Shown here: positions 43,443 through 54,268 of the stretch, in pieces
How positions within the stretch are numbered: the first letter of the stretch is position 1
Layout: each line of letters begins with the position of its first letter
Source: Harmothoe impar
Lineage: Eukaryota; Annelida; Polychaeta; Phyllodocida; Polynoidae
Direction: 5' to 3'
Length of the DNA stretch: 64,000 nucleotides
Assembly: GCA_947462335.1 (NCBI GenBank)
Contig: OX381718.1
Coordinates: 42,842,281 to 42,906,280, forward strand
Program-made: the position numbers and the translations under genes
Notes under the pieces: model-generated
Database searches by the model: none
What the model was told of the DNA's origin: nothing
Seen by the model: only the letters and a program-made list of their open reading frames with translations

Positions 43443-43593
43443 ACAAATGCCAACTACATTGATACCATCTCTGATGTATTTCACTCGTGGGGGCTGGGGC
43501 ATATCCCACTCAGCCTGCAGCTTCGTGGGATATGGCCCCAGCCCCGACTCGTGAAATACAACAGAGATGGTATCAATGGGCATTGGCATTTGT
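43443..43593. repeat. Long hairpin element with shared core
   Basis: A 151-bp imperfect palindrome: ACAAATGCCAAC..GATACCATCTCTG at the left, and GAGATGGTATC..TTGGCATTTGT at the right. The centre (43505-43545: CCCACTCAGCCTGCAGCTTC then GTGGGATATGGCCCCAGCCCC) is 37/41 identical to 61354-61394. It separates the two 133-bp direct repeats. Confidence 0.85.
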
Positions 43594-43604
43594 CTATTTA
43601 TTTT

Positions 43605-43737
43605 TTGGAAATACAAGATCTCCTATGCTTTAGCACTGAAGGGCCGTATTCAATGCCCCCCATTGAATACAATATGGCCGTATTCAATGGGCTAGGAAAA
43701 GATTTTTTTCCCCCATAAAATGGCCTCAAATAAAAAA
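43605..43737. repeat. 133-bp direct repeat, copy 2
   Basis: Matches 43305-43437. The main difference is TTTTTTTCCCCC in place of TGTTTTTCTTC. Confidence 0.93.
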
Positions 43738-44250
43738 TTATTCTTATGCAGGTGTTATCTCCTCATAACTTTTTGGGTACTGGGTTGCGTCGGAGCATGC
43801 TCTGAAGTGAAAATAGAAACATTGGATTAACATAATGTATTTATGGGTCAGATTGGTATATTTAGTTAAGTTACTAAGTTAGATAAATGATAGGTTCCCC
43901 TCCTTCCCTCATGCCGATCCATTGCAGACATTTAGATAAACTCTTTCGCCAATGCAAACAACCATATTAGTATATTAGTTAACTCTGTATAGTATAGTCA
44001 CCTTGCAAAGAATACATTTGGGCCACAAGCCAAAATCCTGAGATGAGATCTATAAAGCTGACTTACAACTGGTGTATTGCAACGTCATACGTATATAACA
44101 ATGCTAACCAATATATACATTGGATACTCCCAATAACAGACATAGCCTTTTCTGTTGCCTTCAATATAATTTCATTCAAAAGAAGTTCGCTCTAAGGGTC
44201 ACATACCAGTAGTTATTCGAATTATATTGAGTGGATCATACAATTATTAA
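43738..44250. other. No gene seen
   Basis: AT-rich, unremarkable. Confidence 0.5.
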
Positions 44251-44382
44251 TCATCCAAATGCCGCATAATGCTTAATCACATTATACCAATTTGTCGTCA
44301 TAATGCATAAATGCAGTCCTGGCTAGTAACTAGCGATAACTAACGATAGTTATCTATCATGATAACAAAGGGCATACTGCCA
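44251..44382. mobile_element. TTAN-MITE, left part, diverged
   Basis: After TTAA: TCATCCAAATGCCGCATAATGC, TTGTCGTCATAATGCATAAATG and a decayed GGCTAGTAACTAGC hairpin. Right end missing. Confidence 0.55.
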
Positions 44383-45780
44383 GTTTTGTGTTTAAACTAC
44401 GATACCTATCAGTATCAGTATCCTGACCAATAACCCCAGGCTGATTGCACTACTTCCCACTATATAGGTTCATGTGCACCCTATAGTTCCCTAAGGACAC
44501 ATCCCTGCATGTTCTCATATTACTTTATTGATTTCTGATCAAGAAAGTATGTTTAGGATACAGAAAAAAAATATGCTGGTTCATTGCATTTCTCGCTCCC
44601 CAAAAGGGTGTGAGCGAGCGAAATTTGTACTTCCATACACTAAGAGTGTTTTTTTTGTCCAATAGTATTCTTGCTTAAAATATATGTGCAAGCAATCTTT
44701 TTATTTTGAATTATTTTTATCGAAGGGAAGAAACTTCCAGCAAGAAGAAATTGCTTTTCGAAATTATGGTACGAAAAATGAATATACCAACTTAAGTTTT
44801 TTGGTCTGGCCCCAGATAATTAAGGACCAGGTACCTCCCCCCTGAAAGTACATGTAAATGGATAGACTTTCATATACCATGTCTACAAGGTTGATTAGAT
44901 TGGAAAAGGAAATTAAATAATATACACAAGGGACTTGGTACAAGTAGGTTTGGATGGTACCCACAGGGTCCCAGGAAACCCCTAAGGCGGCGACTAACCT
45001 CGCGGGAACAAGCTATTGACAATGTTGCCGTTGGCGACGTGAGATGTGGGAAACCGGAAGTCTTGTTGTCACGATAACAAACCGGAAGAGGAAAGTAAAA
45101 ATGTGCTTGTCAGTTGGCGCATGCTCACAGATATGAATGCTGCATACCTTGATAAGGGACCTGGAAAAGGCTTTCTTAGGCAATATATATATATATGGAG
45201 ATAAGGTGTTAGAATCCTTATCAACAGACTTCAACTCCAACGAAGATTACTCCAAAATCGCATAAAAATATGCATTAAAAATGAGATGGACTAACATCAA
45301 AAAGGTGATTTTTTCTAGTACATTACCTATATACCTAGACACTTTATCAAACTGCCTAGCAACCATGACAACCATGTTTGCCACGGAATTGTCAGTATAG
45401 GCCTAACCGCCTAAGCAAGACAGTGCATGCTACATGAGGTCGTGTGTAGTTCAACATGTGTCAGACAGAGAGCGCCACTGTACCTTACACCACATATGAC
45501 ATCCCTACTAGGTTTGGTCGGGAGGTACTCTACCAGTGGTGCTACATTGTACTAGTATATGTATGTGTAGTATGCCAGTGAGCCCTACCAGTAGATATCC
45601 TGTCAGTTTTATGTATCAGAATATTGACGAGATTTAGACGAGAGAATTCATAGTCATCCGTTCAGTATTAGAGCTTCTTTTATATGTGAACCTTATATCA
45701 ATGCAGTATACTTATACATGGACACAGGAAGCAAATTAACATCAGCCGATTGTTAGAATCCCAAGGATAAAAGTTCCATA
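44383..45780. other. No gene recognised
   Basis: AT-rich. (AT)n at 45183-45195. CCTAGCAACCATGACAAC at 45355 is X-box-like. No gene. Confidence 0.5.
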
Positions 45781-45782
45781 CA

Positions 45783-46310
45783 CTATTACAATCTGTGTAA
45801 CTAAGCGTTATTTCAATACAGTAATATCTGTGTAACTACGCACCATTTCCATACACTAATATCTGTGTAACTAGGCACCATTTCCATGCACTACTATCTG
45901 TGTAACTAGGCACCATTGAGACTCCAGGTTCGGTCCGTATGGGCCCTGTGGACCTGCTGACCTGCTGACTATATCATCACTATATCACCTTATCATTGGG
46001 ACAATTTCTATACACTACTAATACTATCTGTGTAACGAAGCACCATTTCCATGCACTACTATCTGTAACGAAGCACCATTTCCATGCACTACTATCTGTA
46101 ACTAAGCACCATTTCCACACTGCTATCTATAACGAAGCACCATTTCCATACACTACTATCTGTGTAACTAGGCACCATTTCCATACCCTACTTATAATAT
46201 AGTCCTATTTCCATACACTACTATCTGTGTAACTAGGCACCATTTCCATACCCTACTTCTAAAGTCCTATTTCCATACACTACTATCTGTGTAACTAAGC
46301 ACCATTTCCA
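45783..46310. repeat. Minisatellite, 35-bp unit
   Basis: About 13 copies of a unit with ACTATCTGTGTAACTAGGC and ACCATTTCCATACACT. It is interrupted at 45915-46000 by GC-richer sequence and contains shortened units (ACTATCTGTAACGAAGC). Confidence 0.9.
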
Positions 46311-46311
46311 T

Positions 46312-46440
46312 GCATAATGGAATGCAGCCCTAGCGAGTAACTCTCATCAAGCATCATGCCGACCTTACTGGGAAACACCCATGTCGGCATGATGCACCAA
46401 TGTAGGGCTGCATTCATGCATCATGACAACACATGCCATC
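46312..46440. mobile_element. TTAN-MITE, internal fragment
   Basis: AATGCAGCCCTAGCGAGTAACTC, GCATCATGCCGACCTTACTG, GTCGGCATGATGC and GGGCTGCATTCATGCATCAT are present. The termini are lost. It directly follows the 35-bp satellite. Confidence 0.65.
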
Positions 46441-46975
46441 GTTTAACAACAGGCAGGGTTAAACGGGCAATAACTATTAACAGAGATCTCATGTATGTCT
46501 CTGCTATTAATAACGGTATGTGTTCTATGGCTTCCTGATTTCTATTAATAGCGGCCTAATTACAGCAGAGATGATTTGTTACTCGGCCATGTGAATTAAT
46601 GATTGCTCCCTCCAGTGTACACAAACCACCACCATACACTAGTAGTCACGTGTTCACTGAGTCGTGTTTGTAAATATGTGCAGCACTATACCTTGTCTGG
46701 CATATCCTGGCGAGCCCCCTGACTGTGCGGACATTAGTACATGTACCTTTATTATAGTGTTAAAGGGGGTCTGTCCCCGCAAGCGTGTATCCATCTTGTG
46801 CCCTATGCTATGACTGCCTCAGACTGGGACCCGCCCACAGGTTGTCTTATGCACCTCCCACCCACCAACACTAACGACCCCAGAGCGGCCTCACACCACC
46901 AGCCAGGCCACCAGTATTCTGTTTCTGTCCAGCCCCCTCCCCCACATGCATGTTGCCTAGCTCTAACGAGCCTAA
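46441..46975. other. No gene recognised
   Basis: The frame at 46741-46983 has no recognisable features. Confidence 0.45.
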
Positions 46976-47177
46976 CCCTTTAAGGACTGCATTTCACTTT
47001 TATGTGTTATGCACTTTATTGCCTTGGATTCAAGTTGAGGGGTGTATCACAAACTGTGGAGTTGGCATGGTGCTTGAATGCAGCCTTGGCCAGTTACTGC
47101 ATTAAGCCGACCCTTCATGAGTGTATCACCTCTAGAGTTTGCATGATGAATTATAGCACTCTACGAGCCTTAAAGGG
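46976..47177. mobile_element. TTAN-MITE, internally deleted
   Basis: CCCTTTAAGGACTGCATTTC after CTAA; right end CGAGCCTTAAAGGG before TTAA. About 200 bp; hairpins reduced. Confidence 0.8.
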
Positions 47178-47235
47178 TTAATGCTGTGGTGCAGTATGTG
47201 CACTTACTAGTCCCTGTAAGTGTGACCAACCTGAT

Positions 47236-47492
47236 TCTATAGAGGTCGGGGGGGGGGGCACTTGATTTTTTTACACTGGTGTACGGCTGCACCTCTGACA
47301 ACCTATACAAATAATTTTTCTGAAATCTGTGACATTTCAGGGGCGGGCTGGGTAATTTAGGTAAAAACCTTGTTAAGGCAATTTTGATAAAATTGGACCC
47401 TTTTTTTGACGATCTTGGAGAAAAGGGGCCCTTTCCAGCCTGACACATGTGTATACAAATACATTAAGTGCCCCCCCCCCTCCCTAGGATAT
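47236..47492. mobile_element. TIR element with G-run ends
   Basis: Left TCTATAGAGGTC, a G run, GCACTTGAT; right TTAAGTGC, a C run, TCCCTAGGATA, inverted. The interior includes GGACCCTTTTTTTGACGATC and no gene. A relic is at 28567-28650. Confidence 0.55.
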
Positions 47493-47610
47493 ATTGAGGT
47501 ACAGCACCTTACCTGGACCTGGACAGGACCGAGCCTACATGATTGCACCCAACACAAGAGTTGTCCAGTTATGCTATTTATAGCTGATTGGAGATCAAAC
47601 AAACGCGGTG

Positions 47611-48211
47611 CCCTGTGCTGGGTGCTGTCAGTAGGGTCAGTCCAGGTAGAATCAGCCAGTGGGGATCACTAATGTTAGAACTGGACAGAATGTGGAGTTC
47701 TCACTCTGTGAAAAAATAACAGGCACATTTTAAAAATCGACATGGGCGACACGGCCCTTTTAAAAATCAACGGACACAGACAATTTTTTATTAGGGGCTC
47801 TGGACGGGGGGGTCCCAATGTGGAATGTCGATCTTAAAAAATGGCCATGTCGCATGTCAATGTCGCTTAATAATGGCCATATCCTATGTAGATTTTAAGA
47901 AAAGCTCATGTCGCCTGTCACTATGTTTTTTGGGCCTCATGTCACATGTCACTAGGCCTCATGTCGATTGTCGATTGTAAGAAATAGTCATGTCGCCATG
48001 TCGATTTTGGTGGTCCACACCCATTTATTAGGCCCTGATATATTCTATGTGGATAAAAATCGACTTGGCGACACAGCCCTCTAGCTAAAAATCGACACTA
48101 CGACCTGGTCAAATATGTGGATACCAGTGTAGAGGAACATATATAGAACTGGCTGATCTCCACTGGCTGGTTTTACCTGGACTGACCCTGTTGCCTGCTC
48201 CCAGCACAGGG
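47611..48211. mobile_element. 601-bp inverted-repeat element
   Basis: CCCTGTGCTGGGTGCTGTCA and the next 38 bp (AGGGTCAGTCCAGGTA, CAGCCAGTGG) recur inverted at the right end with about 8 differences over 58 bp. The interior has repeated AAAATCGACATGGCGACA-like motifs in both orientations. No coding capacity. Confidence 0.75.
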
Positions 48212-48466
48212 GGGTAAAGGGCTCCTAGTGAGACTAGGCCCCTCCCCCACAGCCTATAAGTATTGTGGAGGTACATCTAGGTAGCACTACTCTGTAGCTA
48301 TACAATGACACTTTAAGTTTGACACCTACAGGAGGAGGCTAACCTTATCCCTTTGGTGGTGTTTTTATGGGTGGAGGAGGGGGCATTTCATTAGCACTGC
48401 AATTAGAAACACTGGAGGAAGGGTTAATGGGGTGAGAAGTTTGGTTTATTTGAGATTTCAATTTAA
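48212..48466. other. No gene seen
   Basis: Short unremarkable spacer. Confidence 0.5.
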
Positions 48467-48555
48467 AGGGGTATTCTCACCACTCGCACTTACCACATAG
48501 CAGACTAGAACAGTACTAGAATTGTGAGTGGGAAACGCTCGGTGAGAATGCCACT
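48467..48555. mobile_element. Small TTAA MITE
   Basis: 89 bp with TIRs AGGGGTATTCTCACC and its inverse GGTGAGAATGCCACT. TTAA brackets both ends (48463-48466, 48556-48559). Same family as the nested 23921-24011. Confidence 0.88.
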
Positions 48556-48694
48556 TTAACCATTGACCACAAAGACCTCATTAGCCATGGCGTTGTCGGC
48601 CTTGCCAGGTTCTGCCAAACAAGGTATAGGGTCTCAACTAGGTCAGAGGGCAGTGGATTTCTGGGTCGGAGTTCAGGGGTCACGCCCCAGCTTC

Positions 48695-48708
48695 ACGCTA
48701 GGTGGCGC
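48695..48708 (+). promoter_or_regulatory. CTCF-like site
   Basis: ACGCTAGGTGGCGC matches the CTCF core except at the first base. GTGACGTCAC, a palindromic CRE, lies at 48723-48732, and the local sequence is CpG-richer. Confidence 0.35.
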
Positions 48709-48739
48709 GCCAGTCACCTTACCGTGACGTCACTGTTGT

Positions 48740-49059
48740 GGAGAGGACTTTGAGAGCCTCATTTGCATAATTCGGACGCCGGCCTATGACACATGCTGCT
48801 GCCACTTCAGTATGGGGCGTCGTGTATAAGGGTTATAAGTGTAAGGGAATTCCTGCACCAACTGTAGAAAGCGCTGACTAGTATCATTTAAAGGAATGTA
48901 TGAAGAGCAAAATATTAGAAGTTACTGTACAGAAGTATTATATAAATGGTCACATATACTTTGATCCGAAACTGAACATATTTTCCTGAGACTTTCTTTT
49001 CCATGTAGGGAGATTGTATACAGTGTGTGATACGGGGGAGAGCAACAAAGTAGTATTGC
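48740..49059. other. No gene seen
   Basis: Unremarkable sequence leading to a solitary MITE end. Confidence 0.5.
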
Positions 49060-49097
49060 ACCCCCCCCCCCCGTGCTGTTAAATATCGACCACTCCC
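49060..49097. mobile_element. G/C-run MITE, right end only
   Basis: A C run, GTGCTGTTAAATATCGACCACTCCC, then TTA. The left end was not found. Confidence 0.55.
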
Positions 49098-50429
49098 TTA
49101 TTAACCTTAAGTCTATAAATTGTCCCAAACATTGGCAAAACAGATTGGCCAAGCAAGGTACATTGTATATAGGTAACCTATAGTAATAGCAGGATAGCAA
49201 ATTATGCCTGGATCAGCGGCATATTGTACAATACCCCATGCCTAGATGAAGTATTTCATTTGCTTTTTGTATTTTATTTCTTGACTTTTAAAACACACAA
49301 CGCGGCATAGCTCACTGGTACTGTATGCCGGGTAGTACGCGTGCACTATGTCCGCCAGGGGGTCGTGTGGAGGTGGTGGCTTAAGGCTTAAGGCGCAACT
49401 AGTCAGAGCGTGTCACATCCCCCATACACTGACGCAGACCCCCACAGACCCACACACAGACAGACACACAGTGTACTACCACAGGTAGAATAATAACACA
49501 GAGTCTAGTGGGACAGGCCCAGTGACAGTTAATAGTTAAGGAGTACCAGGAGGAATCTATAGACACATGCTCCTTACACCTCACACCTGGGACTACCCCC
49601 TTCACACCCTCTGCACTACCTGTAGGAGGAGCAGGGGCGGGAGTACTAACACCTACAGGAGGAGCCCTCACCCTGGAGTTACCACTGCTGAAGGTGGGTG
49701 ACTGCTGGCACTGGTACATAGTACAGGGCCGTGTACCCTGGACGTTGGGTTAAACTAGCATTGTGCTCTATGGGCAATGACCCTGATAAATCATAGACTA
49801 TAGGTATGTATAGCTATGCATTGCAGTTTAACACATATATTTTTATCAAAATATATTTATTACAATAATTAGGTGATACAGTGCTCTATGTCTATGGGAT
49901 TTTGACATTAATACATGCATTATATAAACACCTATCATAGCCTGCGCAGTATTTTGTTTTACCATGTATGATATTTACTTTATAACGATATCTTATTCAC
50001 TTACTTGATGTAATAATAGACATTTTAGATTTATCATACACATGATTTAAAAAGTACTTTAATATATGTTTGTAAATATTGTATTCGCACCCCCCCCCCT
50101 CCTATGCTACTATTAGATCCAAAGGTTTGATGGGCTGCAAGCTATAATATCATAGTGTGATATCTGTGTATAATCATACCTACATGTGGGTATTAAGATA
50201 GGTATCCCCGTCTTGTGATAGGTACAAATAAGGCATATTGTTTGGCTTACACTTACACAATCAAATCATAACCCATTTGTTCTCTAAAAACAACATCAAT
50301 CTTGCCGTCCAGATTAATAGCATTCGTCATTATAATTAATCCTGATTGTAATTATAAACGTCAATTAACCAAGCAGCACTTTAGCGTTAGTTTAGACCCC
50401 AGCCTAGTGTACTGGACCGAGGTGGTTAG
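49098..50429. other. No gene recognised
   Basis: 49399-49719 is GC-richer and open on the minus strand, but shows no domain and includes CA-rich repeats. 49730-50400 is AT-rich with a C run at 50089-50100. Confidence 0.45.
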
Positions 50430-50655
50430 CCCTTTTATGACAGCATGATGCTTTAATGAATTAATGTACTTTTGCCATCGTGATACACCAATGCAGCCCA
50501 TGCGAGTAACTATCCAGGGCTGCATTCATGCATCATGCTGACCCTGTAGGTTTGATACACCCAACCCATCAGTCAGCACCGGTTCTGCATTGGTGCATCA
50601 TGATCATGGGAACAAAATGAATGTTTCTTTAAGGCAACATGCCACCCTTAAAGGG
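50430..50655. mobile_element. TTAN-MITE, full length
   Basis: CCCTTTTATGACAGCATGATGC after TTAG; right end ATGCCACCCTTAAAGGG before TTAA. The first half pairs TGCAGCCCATGCGAGTAACT with CCAGGGCTGCATTCATGC. Confidence 0.85.
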
Positions 50656-50659
50656 TTAA

Positions 50660-51160
50660 CTGCAGAGTGGACCTCCACACAGAACAGGCGGCACGAGTTC
50701 CTCCAGGTGTTGAATCAGTCCTCATTACTTACAACCAATTCACCAACGTCTGGTAACCAGATCAAGGCTCCATAATAGATATAACCCTAGCACAGCACGC
50801 ACTGTTAGAAGTAAATGTAGCTGGCAGTAAAATATCGTACCAGTTGTTGGTTTATTGTACATTACCTGTATAAAAGGTGGTATCTTTGGCTCCACTATTT
50901 ACAGTGTGGGGAAGTACAAAATGTGTGCACTGGGGACTGTCCAGAAGTGACATTATGCGGATGCGGTAAGAGAGAGAGTGTGTGGGGAGGAGGGGGGGGG
51001 GGGGTCCAGCTTCGTATGTATTTCTATAGACAAAACATGACTAATGGAGTGGTCAAGTATGGTCAAAAATATACCGGGTAATGACATCATTTAGGGAAGA
51101 CCCCTGAATATGAGGTAGAGCCCTGGTAAAGTTGAGGCATCTGTGTTACACGGCCCATTA
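50660..51160. other. No gene seen
   Basis: G run at 50993-51004; otherwise featureless. Confidence 0.5.
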
Positions 51161-51481
51161 GGGAGTGATCATTTTTTAACAACGGGGGGGGGGGGGTGGT
51201 TTTCCGCGCGGAGCGCGCGAAATTTTTTTCACCCCCCCCGGTCAACGGGTCAAAATTTTTTACCCCCCCCCCCCTACGGGTCGGAAATCGGCGCGCGCGC
51301 AGGCCCTTTGAAGCATAGTAACGCGCGGGCTTTTTGGCCCAAAACAGGTTAAATTTTTTTGACCCCCCCCCCAAGAGGGGTCCAAATTTTTTACACCCCC
51401 CCCGGTCAAGGGGTCCAAATTTTTTTGCCCCCCCCCCCAAACCAACCCCCCCCCCCCTGTTGATAAAAAATGATCACTCCC
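51161..51481. mobile_element. G/C-run MITE, best copy
   Basis: TIRs GGGAGTGATCATTTTTTAAC and the inverse with one change. TTA on both sides (51158-51160, 51482-51484) is an exact 3-bp target duplication. The interior alternates C runs with AATTTTTT blocks. It generates long spurious Gly/Pro-rich frames on both strands. Confidence 0.88.
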
Positions 51482-51484
51482 TTA

Positions 51485-52102
51485 GTCAATCACACCCTCC
51501 GACTCACACACACCGATACACGAGGACGTATTGTCAGCTGGAGTGTGTGTGTGTGGGGGGGGGGGGGGGTAGGGGTAGTGGGGGTGGAGGGGGCTGCACA
51601 CCTGCCTATAGGAGTGTAAGGTGCCAACTACAGTGCCACTGAGAGAACTAAAAGGCCACTGGCAGAGTAGATATAGTACACACACACCTACCTTTTCAGG
51701 TGCTACTCTGTAATTTACCCTCAAGGGTATTCTGGGTGTAGGGTCCAGGATTCTATGAATAACTACTATTTTTTTTGTATTATGCTCAGGGTTGTTTTGG
51801 GGGGTTCGTTATATTTTTGGGGGTGAGGGGGGGTAAAAGAGGTATAAGAGGTTCGTGTATATTATAGGTTCTAGCCAGGAATTAGTAGCACACTCTACCA
51901 GGGTATTCCAGACAACGTCTTTGAGCCAGATCGTTCAGAATCCCCATGGGGTTCTGATAGGGGCTGTAGAATAAGATGCAGGGGGGGGGGGGGGGGGGCA
52001 AGATGGCGGCTTACCCGGGGTGACCAGTTAGACTCAGTCACATGTCACCAGACGCAGGTCGCTGAAAGTTAGAGCAGCTGTGGGTTTTATACTCGAGTTT
52101 AA
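51485..52102. other. No gene; simple repeats, YY1-like site
   Basis: (TG)n and G runs at 51545-51590. A G run at 51981-51998 abuts CAAGATGGCGGC (51999-52010), a YY1-type motif. No gene. Confidence 0.45.
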
Positions 52103-52350
52103 CCCTTTAAGGGCCGCATAGTACTTTAACATTATTTTTCAGCATGGTGCATAAATGCAGCCCTTTGCGAGTCTAGTCGCTGCATTCATGCATTATGGCG
52201 ACCCTTTGGGAGTGTATATATATCAACCCCGTAGGGTCGTCATAATGCATGAATGCAGCCCTGGCGAGTAGACTCGCCAGGGCTGCATTCACACATCATG
52301 ACGACCTAGGGTATAGCACATTAAATTAATAATATGCAGCCCTTAGAGGT
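52103..52350. mobile_element. TTAN-MITE, best-preserved copy
   Basis: After TTAA: CCCTTTAAGGGCCGCATAG; right end ATATGCAGCCCTTAGAGG before TTAG. Its second hairpin is perfect: GAATGCAGCCCTGGCGAGT (52251-52269), AG, then the exact inverse (52272-52290). The central pair CGACCCTTTGGG..GTAGGGTCG is also intact. Confidence 0.92.
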
Positions 52351-52354
52351 TTAG

Positions 52355-52860
52355 CGGTGACCTCACCCACCACCTGCCCGTTCTGCACGCGCCTACAATA
52401 CAATACACAGTAAACAGGGAGTCTACACACACCACACGTTAAAACTGAAGTGTATCTCTTTTAATATGATACCTAAATAAAATAATATGTTTCTGGTCAC
52501 CCAACTCTACATAGCAAAACAGGGCCGACCCTAACTTTCTGGGGACTTTTCCTGAAATCTGATCATTTTCAATCTAATTTTGGTCAGAATTGCTGAAAAC
52601 ATTTTTCTAAGTGGGTCCCACCCTACCTAGACTTTTCAGCATGTTAACGGAAACAGACCTACTTTTTTGGCCTAATGCCATTCTATCATGTTATTAATTT
52701 TTTTTTGTATCATAGTAATTTACCAGCTGGTATCTGCTTTTTATTCGGCCCAAATACCTTTTATGATTTTTATTGTGAGCAGCCAAGCAGAAAGGATGCG
52801 TCGTGTAGCATGCACGAGGCATCTGTTCTGAGCCTAATCAGTCATTTGAATGCTTCAGTG
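52355..52860. other. No gene recognised
   Basis: AT-rich. The frame at 52675-52923 overlaps the LINE junction in the wrong frame. Confidence 0.5.
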
Positions 52861-52870
52861 CCAGTTCTGA

Positions 52871-53785
52871 GTCCCTCAGGGTTCTACCCTTGGGCCACTG
52901 CTGTTTGTGCTGTTTATCAATGACCTTTGTGACACTCTCGTTAACTGTAAATCAGCCATGTATGCGGACGACGTAATAATATACATCAACCATGACAATC
53001 CCGCGGAAGCTGAAAGGCTCCTCCAGGAAGATGTCACACACATACATGAATGGTGCAACCTGAATCACATGACTGTGAACACAGACAAGAGCACAATCAT
53101 GACCTTCGGCTCAAAAACAAAATTGAGTAGGATAAATGCCCCGACCATAAAAATGGGAGACCAAACGTTACCTGTAGTGGATACCTATCCTTACCTTGGC
53201 ATTGACCTAGACGGCTCCCTGACCGTAACCCCATTTGTCAACAAAACAAAGAAAAACATGGGTAACAGGCTACATAAACTCCGCAACATGAGAGGGTATC
53301 TACCCGAGGACATTTGTTTAATCATTTACAAAAGCATGATCATGCCAGTACCTGACTACTGCAGTTTCTACCTGGGTAGCGCCCACCAATACCAACTTGA
53401 AAAAATCCAAAGACTACAGAACCAAGGCATCAGAATATGCAAGAAGGTGGCGATCCGAGGTAACAGCATAGCCGAACTGCATAGAGCAAACAAAATCCCA
53501 ATATTGGAGCAGAGAAGAAAATGCCAGCTGGCTCAGCACATGTGGAAACTCGCAAGAAGGGGACAAGCCACTACTAACCCGCAAGCCAGAACCAGAGGTG
53601 ACCGGAAGTTAAAATTCCATGAGAGGGTAGCCCGGACAGCCTTCTATCAAAAAGGCCCATACTACCGCGGCGTACAGCTTTGGAACCAACTTGATCATGA
53701 AACGCAGAAACTGGAAATAAAGATGACTTCAAAAGGAAAATTAGAGAGAAGTGGGGCGACAAGCCTCCATGAAAACCAATCATGA
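52871..53785 (+). pseudogene. LINE reverse transcriptase, 5'-truncated
   Basis: The C-terminal 305 codons of a non-LTR retrotransposon ORF2. The first residues VPQGSTLGPLLFVLFINDL are RT motif B' (usually SGVPQGS); a TGA sits where the preceding Gly would be. The catalytic YADD follows (MYADDVIIYI, codons about 34-44), then the WCNLNHMTVNTDKS motif and YLGIDLD. A helical thumb region follows, and the conserved tail (YYRGVQLWNQLD). The endonuclease and the front of RT are absent, as expected after incomplete target-primed reverse transcription. The frame has no internal stop, so the copy is fairly young. The tail repeat suggests the CR1/L2 group. An internal ATG at 52916 is not a genuine start. 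Confidence 0.88.
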
Positions 53786-54062
53786 AACCGAACTGAAAAC
53801 TGGACGTGAACAACCAACTATCTATTTCCTATGTACCTACTCATTACCATTTCTACTAAATACTTAAATGTATTGTCATCACATCCACTCTAATAATTTG
53901 TAGTATTGAACGGGAGAAGCCACGTGAACTGATTATATGACAACTATATTAATCATTTATTACTTGCATCTGCTTCATGCCTACCCATGTTTGTACATTG
54001 AAAAACTCCTCACTGAGGTGATATGTTCAATAAAATTTTCAATACTTCAATACTTCAATACA
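53786..54062 (+). mobile_element. LINE 3' UTR with 8-bp tail repeat
   Basis: AATAAA at 54029-54034, then (CAATACTT)n with about 2.75 copies ending near 54062. Short 3' tandem tails instead of poly(A) are typical of CR1/L2-like LINEs. Confidence 0.7.
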
Positions 54063-54268
54063 TGTCTATAACTGGGGAAACAGTAGAATTGTGTGATTAA
54101 TTGTGCAACCTTCAGTCTCTTCCAGCCTGTGATTGTGCACAGGGATTTATCCTACGGTACATTCTTGTCGTGGTGATTCTAAAGTGTTTAGTATAAGAGG
54201 AGGTCCATATGTTACATGGATTTAGTAGACCACCCACTAACTTCCCCCATCTGTGCATGTATGATAGA
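54063..54268. other. No gene seen
   Basis: Ordinary sequence. Confidence 0.5.

Noticed and set aside
49626..49694. Small exon with CTGTAG acceptor and GAAG|GTGGGT donor
   Set aside because: Open in one frame, but the signals are weak and the block contains internal GTAGGAGGAG/CTACAGGAGGAG repeats; not convincing.
51087..51642. Gly/Pro-rich frames of 60-117 codons
   Set aside because: Translations of G and C runs in a MITE.
52675..52923. 82-codon frame upstream of the LINE
   Set aside because: Reads the LINE motif B' region in the wrong frame; the upstream part shows no RT similarity.
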